Part shown: positions 6,536-11,331 of the stretch, piece after piece
Numbering within the stretch: position 1 is the stretch's first letter
Layout of the letters: each line of letters begins with the position of its first letter
From: Trueperaceae bacterium
GTDB taxonomy: Bacteria > Deinococcota > Deinococci > Deinococcales > Trueperaceae
DNA length: 11,331 nt
Assembly (NCBI GenBank): GCA_011390455.1
Contig: JAABSI010000094.1
Span: 1-11,331, forward strand
Reading direction: 5' to 3'
The notes under the pieces: generated by a model
Seen by the model: the letters and a program-made list of their open reading frames with translations, nothing else
What the model was told of the DNA's origin: nothing
Database searches by the model: none
Translations under genes and position numbers: made by a program

Positions 6536-7480
6536 TCACGCGGGCGTCGGCCCGTCGCGCAGCGCCCGAGCGACCCCGCCCACCACTTGCAGCGCGCGTC
6601 CGTAGCGCAGGCGCGCCGGCCCCACGAGCGTCAAGGTGCCGTCCAGACCGTCGCTCCAGCGCGTCGCGACGGCCGCGAGCCCCTGGTCCCAGTCGAGCCG
6701 CAGCCCATCGTCGAGCGGGCCGGTCGTCGCCGGACGCTCGACGCGCTCCACCACCAGTCGGACGAAGGCCGGATCGCGCGCTTCGGGTTCGTTCAGCACG
6801 TTCGACAGGCCCGCCGAGACGACCCGGGGCGGCGCGACCTCCGGCCAGGCGTCGCGGATCGCGCGCAGGGTGCGCGCCAACTCCGGTTCCGCCTCCGCCG
6901 CCAGGGCCGTGAGGGCATGGGGAACCTCCGCGACCGGTAGCGTCAGTTGCCGGAGGTGGCGCTCGGCGGTGCCCAGGACCTCGTCGTCGGGCGACGGGTC
7001 GACGTCGACCCGCACCTGGCGGACGAGGCCGTTGGCGAGCACGACGACCGCGAGCAGCGCTCGGGCGTGCAGCAGCGACAGGTGGATCTCGAGGGCGTGC
7101 ACGTGGGGATCGGTCGGAACGCGGACGACGACCGCGTAGCCGGAGAGTTCGGCGGCGACCTGCGCGAGCTGCTGCAGGAGCGCGTCGCCGTACGCGCCGG
7201 CGAGTCGACGCTGCAGCACGGCCAGCGCGATCGGCGGAAGCGGTTCGGGCGGTAGGAACGCGTCGGCGTAGCGTCGGAACCCGAGGGCGGTCGGGATGCG
7301 ACCGGCGGAGGTGTGCGGCTGGTGCAGCAGCCCCTCGTCCTCGAGGACCCCGAACGCGCTGCGCACCGTCGCGCTCGACACGTCGAGCGCGGCCGCGACC
7401 GTCGCGGACGGCACCGGGCGGGCCGTACGCACGTAGCGATCGGCGACCAGGTTCAGGATCCGTGCGGCACGCTCGCGCAT
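6536..7480 (-). CDS. hrcA: HrcA, heat-inducible transcription repressor
   Basis: A 314-aa protein, slightly shorter than the usual 340 or so. Residues 1-75 form the winged helix domain, with the hallmark QPHTSAGRIPT at 54-64 after a helix-turn-helix (VPSATVAAALDVSSATVRSA). Later family features are GLSNVLNEPE (224-233) and TLVGPARLRYGRALQVV (284-300). HrcA normally binds CIRCE operators upstream of groESL and dnaK operons and is stabilised by GroEL. No chaperone gene and no CIRCE inverted repeat is visible in this window, so it acts on targets elsewhere. The ATG at 7480 starts the winged helix at its normal place. The in-frame upstream extension would overlap the EVE gene and is not conserved-looking. 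There is no Shine-Dalgarno, and a TAGCCT box sits 7 nt upstream, suggesting a leaderless transcript. Confidence 0.93.
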   Translation of the reverse strand: MRERAARILNLVADRYVRTARPVPSATVAAALDVSSATVRSAFGVLEDEGLLHQPHTSAGRIPTALGFRRYADAFLPPEPLPPIALAVLQRRLAGAYGDALLQQLAQVAAELSGYAVVVRVPTDPHVHALEIHLSLLHARALLAVVVLANGLVRQVRVDVDPSPDDEVLGTAERHLRQLTLPVAEVPHALTALAAEAEPELARTLRAIRDAWPEVAPPRVVSAGLSNVLNEPEARDPAFVRLVVERVERPATTGPLDDGLRLDWDQGLAAVATRWSDGLDGTLTLVGPARLRYGRALQVVGGVARALRDGPTPA

Positions 7481-7487
7481 GCGCCGA

Positions 7488-7493
7488 AGGCTA
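7488..7493 (-). promoter_or_regulatory. Probable -10 box of a leaderless hrcA promoter
   Basis: Minus-strand TAGCCT ends 7 nt before the hrcA ATG at 7480, inside the 40-bp gap after the EVE gene. The context TGGTAGCCTTCGGC matches the apbC upstream sequence at 13 of 14 positions. No -35 hexamer or Shine-Dalgarno is evident, so hrcA may have its own start in addition to read-through from the guaA operon. Confidence 0.45.
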
Positions 7494-7520
7494 CCATTCG
7501 CGGCCGCGGTCCCGCGTCCC

Positions 7521-8020
<500 letters not shown>

Positions 8021-8030
<10 letters not shown>

Positions 8031-9550
8031 TCGATCGTCCCCGGCGGTTTGGACGTCACGTCGTAGACGACCCGGTTCACCTCGGGCACCGCGTTCACGA
8101 TGCGGCTGGAGACGGTCGCGAGGAACTCGTGCGGCAGGCGCGCCCAGTCGGCCGTCATGCCGTCGACGGACGTGACGGCGCGAAGCGCCACGGTGTGCGC
8201 GTACGTGCGGTTGTCGCCCATCACGCCCACGGATCGGATCGGCGTCAGGACCGCGAGCGCTTGCCAGGTGTCGCGGTAGAGGTCGAACTCGCGCAGCGCG
8301 CTCACGAACAGGTCGTCGACGCGCTGCAGCACCGCGAGGCGCTCCGGCGTCACCTCGCCCAGCACGCGGATCGCGAGGCCCGGCCCGGGGAAGGGGTGGC
8401 GATCGCGCAGGTGCGGCGCGAGGCCGAGCGCCTCGGCCACCTCGCGCACCTCGTCCTTGAAGAGGGTGCGGAACGGCTCGACGAGCTCGAACCCGAGGTC
8501 TTCGGGCAGGCCGCCGACGTTGTGGTGCGACTTGATGTTGGCCGCGCCGTGGCCGCCCGCGGACTCGATCACGTCGGGGTAGAGGGTGCCTTGAGCCAGG
8601 AAGCGGATCGTGCCCCCGGCCTGGAGGCGCCGGGCCTCGGCCGCGAAGACGTCGATGAAGGTGCGGCCGATCGCCTTGCGCTTCGCTTCGGGGTCCTCGA
8701 TGCCGCGGAGCGCGCTCAGGAAGCGCTCGGCGGCGTCGACGCGCACGAGCGGCACCCCGAGGCCGCGCAGCGCGCGCTCGACCTCGTCCCCCTCGCCGAG
8801 CCGCAGCAGACCGGTGTCGACGAAGACGGGCACCAGGCGCTCGCCGATCGCCCGGTGCAGCAGCAAGCCCAGCGTGGTGGAGTCGACCCCGCCGCTGATG
8901 CCGAGCAGCACGCGCTCGTCCCCGACACGCTCGCGCACGCTGGCGACGGCGTCGTCGACGATGTGGGCCGCGGTCCAGTCGCGAGCGACGCCGGTGGCTT
9001 CCACGAAGCGCTCGAGCAGCTGCAGGCCCTTCGGGGTGTGGCGCACCTCGGGGTGGAACTGCAGGGCGAAGCGGCCGCGGGCACGGTCTTCCATCGCGGC
9101 GATCGGCGTGTCGCCGGTGCGGGCGGTGATCTCGAAGCCCGGGGGCGGCACCTTGACGGAATCGCCGTGCGACATCCAGGCCACGAACTCGCCCTCGACG
9201 CCCTCGAAGAGGGCACCGCCGTACTCCGCGAGCATCGCCTTGCCGTACTCGCGGACGGGCGAGGCCTCGACCTCGCCGCCGAGCGCGCGGGCGAGGAGCT
9301 GCATCCCGTAACAGATCGCCAGCACCGGCAGGTCGGTGTCGAGGAGCCCCGGCGGCAACTGCGGCGCGCCTTCGGCGTAGACGCTCTGCGGGCCGCCGGA
9401 CAGCACGACGCCGCGGGCGTCCAGCTCGCGGAGGCGCTCGGGGGTCACGGCAGGCGTCTCGATCACCGAGAAGACCTGCAACTCGCGCAACCGCCGGGTG
9501 ATGAGGCGCGTGTACTGGGATCCGTAATCGATGACGACGAGGCTGGGCAT
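8021..9550 (-). CDS. guaA: GMP synthase (glutamine-hydrolysing)
   Basis: Complete 509-aa enzyme of normal length that converts XMP, ATP and glutamine to GMP in the cytoplasm. The N-terminal class I glutamine amidotransferase domain (about 1-190) has the nucleophile Cys80 in AICYGMQLL and the partners His166 and Glu168 in QFHPE. The ATP pyrophosphatase domain carries SGGVDST at 219-225. The C-terminal dimerisation and XMP-binding domain includes [16 protein letters not shown] (384-399), MGDNRTY (444-450) and the usual terminal KPPGTIEWE. All catalytic residues are present. The ATG at 9550 is supported by GGAG 5 nt upstream and by the conserved start [10 protein letters not shown]. It lies 16 bp after the pseudokinase-like gene and overlaps the EVE gene downstream. 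Confidence 0.98.
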
Positions 9551-9555
9551 GGAGG

Positions 9556-9559
9556 CTCC
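9556..9559 (-). promoter_or_regulatory. Ribosome binding site of guaA
   Basis: Minus-strand GGAG lies 5 nt before the guaA ATG at 9550, in the 16-bp gap after the pseudokinase-like gene. It fits an internal gene of a polycistronic message. Confidence 0.6.
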
Positions 9560-9566
9560 GGGCGGC

Positions 9567-10649
9567 TCAGGGGGCCGCGGTGGTGGGGTCGGGGAAGACG
9601 AGGACGAGCGTCTGGGTGCCCGGCAGCTCGAGGGTGGCGGGCTCGGACCGCCGATCGAGGAAGCGGGCCTCGAAGCGCCAGGTGCCGGCGCGATCGAGCG
9701 GGACCCGGCGCGGCACGCTGCCGACGACCGTGCCGGCGACCAGGCGCGAGCCCGGCGGGCTCTCGAGGACGACGAGGCGGGCCGGCGGCAGCCCGGCCGG
9801 CTCGATGCGGACGTCGACGACGTACGCCACGGCGCTCTCGGCCACCGCGGCGACCGGTTGGGGGCGGCGCTGCAGCGCGACGCTCAACGAGGCGAGCACG
9901 ACCACCGCGAAGACGAGGGTCGCACCGAGCGCGAGGCGGCGGCGGCCCTCGGCCGACGCCTGGGCGCGCGCCACCGCGCGCGCCGCGCGCTCGTGCAGCG
10001 GCGCCATCGGGGTGTCGCCCGGGCGCACGCGGGCGCCCGGCGGTGGGCCCTTCACGAAGGTCGCGGCCACGCGCGGTGCGGTCTCGGGGGCAGGATCGAG
10101 CGCCGGGGTCGGGTCGGCGGGGCTCGCGGACGCGGGGCTGGTGGGCGCGGGGTCGTGGGCGAGCTCCGCCAGGTGGGCGCGGATCGGCGCCGTGATCGCG
10201 GTGCCCGGAAGGTCCAGGAGCGCCCGAGCCAAGGCGGCGCGGTCGGCCTCGACGCTGGCCTCGGGCGCCCAGCCGACGCCGAAGCCCTCGATGCGCACCG
10301 ACGGACCGTGGCGCCACAGGCGGTCGATCGTCAGCCCACCGTGCGCCACGCCGAGGCGGGCGGCGTCCTCCAGGACCTCGAGCAGTTCCTCGACGTCGCC
10401 GTCGTCGACCGAGGCCGCGACCTCGGCGAGCGGTCGCGCCGAGGCGGCCGTCTCGAGCTCCACGAACCAGCGGCCGTCGCGGGCTTCGGCGGCGAGCACG
10501 CGCCACGCGCCCGTCGGCGCGGGCGCTCCGGGGTTCAGGGTCGGGGGGTGGGGGCCGACGTAGCGCACCACCGGCAGACCGGTGCGCGGGTCGAGCGCGG
10601 GTTCGCGGGCGACCGGATCGGCGTTCGGTGGTCGCGGACCGGCGCTCAT
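9567..10649 (-). CDS. Membrane pseudokinase-like protein with PEGA-like C-terminal domain
   Basis: A 360-aa protein. Residues 48-165 resemble a degenerate Ser/Thr-kinase domain. [24 protein letters not shown] (89-112) sits where kinases have the ALxxAHxxGxVHxDLxPxNIL helix and catalytic loop, and IEGFGVGW (120-127) sits where the DFG loop would be. The catalytic Asp, Asn and DFG Asp are all replaced, and no nucleotide-binding Lys is obvious, so it should be inactive. A Pro/Ala linker follows (166-195), then [17 protein letters not shown] (198-214), one membrane helix (about 239-259) and an all-beta C-terminus (276-353) resembling PEGA domains ([20 protein letters not shown]). Topology would be kinase-like part inside, PEGA-like part outside. 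The ATG at 10649 fits a leaderless start 7 nt after a TACCAT box; an ATG at 10658 lies inside that box. The frame stays open beyond, but this is antisense to mrp. The pseudokinase call rests on motif reading alone. Confidence 0.78.
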   Translation of the reverse strand: MSAGPRPPNADPVAREPALDPRTGLPVVRYVGPHPPTLNPGAPAPTGAWRVLAAEARDGRWFVELETAASARPLAEVAASVDDGDVEELLEVLEDAARLGVAHGGLTIDRLWRHGPSVRIEGFGVGWAPEASVEADRAALARALLDLPGTAITAPIRAHLAELAHDPAPTSPASASPADPTPALDPAPETAPRVAATFVKGPPPGARVRPGDTPMAPLHERAARAVARAQASAEGRRRLALGATLVFAVVVLASLSVALQRRPQPVAAVAESAVAYVVDVRIEPAGLPPARLVVLESPPGSRLVAGTVVGSVPRRVPLDRAGTWRFEARFLDRRSEPATLELPGTQTLVLVFPDPTTAAP

Positions 10650-10656
10650 CGCGCCC

Positions 10657-10686
10657 ATGGTACGCGCGCTCGCCGGACGCCGACAA
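10657..10686 (-). promoter_or_regulatory. Probable leaderless promoter of the pseudokinase-guaA-EVE operon
   Basis: On the minus strand, TACCAT (10657-10662) fits the TANNNT -10 consensus and ends 7 nt before the ATG at 10649, so the start codon would lie at or near +1. TTGTCG (10681-10686) lies 18 bp further upstream and matches four of six bases of the -35 consensus TTGACA. No Shine-Dalgarno precedes the ATG. Read by eye only. Confidence 0.5.
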
Positions 10687-10789
10687 GGCGCGGCGGACGC
10701 AGCGGGCCGCGTTCGGCCGCCCCCGGGGCCAGGCCGATCGCGCCGCGGCCCGCGTCGCCGACCGGGGCCCACCTCGGCTCGCCCGCTGG

Positions 10790-10795
10790 TAGCCT
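10790..10795 (+). promoter_or_regulatory. Probable -10 box of a leaderless apbC promoter
   Basis: TAGCCT fits TANNNT and ends 5 nt before the ATG at 10801. The surrounding TGGTAGCCTGCGGC is nearly identical to the sequence before hrcA. I see no convincing -35 hexamer and no Shine-Dalgarno. Confidence 0.45.
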
Positions 10796-10800
10796 GCGGC

Positions 10801-11331
10801 ATGGCGATCACCGAACGTGCGGTCATGGAAGCGCTCGCGACCGTCCAGGACCCCGAGCTCCACGAAGATCTGGTCACCCTGGGCATGGTCGAGAAGGTCG
10901 AGATCGAGGGCGATCGGGTCGCCGTCACGGTGCAGTTGACGACCCCGGCGTGCCCCATGAAGGCGCAGATCGAGGGCGACGTCCGCGCCGCGCTCGCGCG
11001 CGTGCCGGGGGTCGGCGGCGTCGACCTCACCTTCGGCGCCCAGGTCCGCCCCAGCCCGACGGGCAACCTGCCGGGCGTCAAGCACGTCGTGGCGGTCGGC
11101 TCCGGGAAGGGGGGCGTCGGGAAGTCGACGATCGCCGCCAACCTCGCGGCGTCGCTCGCGCTCGACGGGGCCGACGTCGGTCTGCTCGACGCGGACATCT
11201 ACGGTCCGTCGCAAGCGAAGATGTACGCGGTCGAGGGACGCCGGCTCATGGCCGACGACGAGAAGCGCATCCTGCCGCTCAAGAGCCACGGCGTGAAGAT
11301 CGTGTCGGTCGCGAACCTGGTCGAGGACGGC
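10801..11331 (+). CDS. apbC: Mrp/ApbC iron-sulfur carrier P-loop ATPase (partial, C-terminus off the right edge)
   Basis: The first 177 residues are visible. Residues 1-80 are a MIP18 (DUF59) domain with TVQDPEL (14-20) and the conserved Cys in TPACPM (49-53). Residues 94-177 begin the Mrp/NBP35 ATPase with the deviant Walker A GSGKGGVGKST (100-110) and DADIYGPS (130-137). The family binds a 4Fe-4S cluster at a C-terminal CxxC, which lies beyond the window, and passes clusters to apo-proteins in the cytoplasm. The ATG at 10801 is preceded by no Shine-Dalgarno, but a TAGCCT box ends 5 nt upstream, suggesting a leaderless transcript. It is divergent from the pseudokinase-like gene. Confidence 0.95.
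   Translation, partial: MAITERAVMEALATVQDPELHEDLVTLGMVEKVEIEGDRVAVTVQLTTPACPMKAQIEGDVRAALARVPGVGGVDLTFGAQVRPSPTGNLPGVKHVVAVGSGKGGVGKSTIAANLAASLALDGADVGLLDADIYGPSQAKMYAVEGRRLMADDEKRILPLKSHGVKIVSVANLVEDG

Larger units (their letters stand above)
10650..10800. other. Divergent promoter region between the pseudokinase-like gene and apbC
   Basis: About 150 bp of noncoding, GC-rich DNA serving two divergent genes. Besides the two -10 boxes it contains short inverted GC motifs such as GGCCG-CGTT-CGGCC (near 10709-10722). I see no terminator, tRNA or riboswitch. Confidence 0.6.

Noticed and set aside
6336..6539. N-terminal extension of the 237-aa protein from a GTG at 6539 overlapping the hrcA stop as GTGA
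   Set aside because: The 68 extra residues look random, there is a Shine-Dalgarno at the inner ATG, and the paralogous domain starts at that ATG.
8129..10195. Plus-strand open frame of 688 codons opposite guaA
   Set aside because: guaA is unequivocal on the minus strand with all catalytic motifs; the plus frame is low-complexity antisense.
9463..11289. Minus-strand open frame opposite apbC running into the guaA start
   Set aside because: Its first part is the antisense of the Mrp P-loop region, a common false ORF, and it later runs out of frame through the pseudokinase-like gene.

Overview
This is an 11.3-kb, very GC-rich, densely packed chromosomal window. Nine genes in a row lie on the minus strand, and one partial gene at the right edge is on the plus strand. 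Three things point tentatively to a high-GC bacterium of the Deinococcota (Deinococcus/Truepera-like): the extreme GC at third codon positions, hrcA together with mrp, guaA and tsaE-tsaB, and promoters with a TANNNT -10 box only 5-7 nt before the ATG with no Shine-Dalgarno, which suggests leaderless mRNAs. No rRNA or marker gene is present to prove this. I see no mobile elements, CRISPR arrays, tRNAs or convincing intrinsic terminators.

Right to left along the minus strand, the layout is as follows. (1) A divergent promoter region at about 10650-10800 separates a plus-strand Mrp/ApbC Fe-S carrier ATPase, cut by the window end, from a minus-strand membrane protein with a kinase-like domain that has lost its catalytic motifs and a PEGA-like C-terminal domain. 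(2) guaA (GMP synthase) follows 16 bp later, and an EVE-domain protein overlaps its end by 10 bp. (3) hrcA follows 40 bp later, with its own apparent leaderless promoter. (4) After a 200-bp intergenic region holding a TAGCAT -10-like box and a perfect 16-bp palindrome comes a compact three-gene unit of unknown function: a 237-aa protein with a Roadblock/LC7-like C-terminus, a 623-aa signal-peptide protein with three C-terminal membrane segments, and a 995-aa coiled-coil protein. (5) tsaE and tsaB (t6A tRNA modification) overlap the end of that unit. tsaB is cut by the left window edge.

The most unusual content is the three-gene unit at 738-6335. Its first and third products share an N-terminal helical domain of about 58-78 residues, and both end in a Roadblock/LC7-like domain, but the third carries about 700 residues of coiled coil in between. 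The middle product is an extracytoplasmic/membrane protein with a basic-then-acidic cytoplasmic tail. The genes are joined by an ATGA overlap and a 28-bp gap. The unit could be a membrane-anchored cytoplasmic scaffold. That function is inference; I recognise no named system.

The housekeeping genes cover tRNA t6A synthesis, purine synthesis, heat-shock repression and Fe-S delivery. They look like ordinary chromosomal genes co-oriented by proximity, not one pathway.
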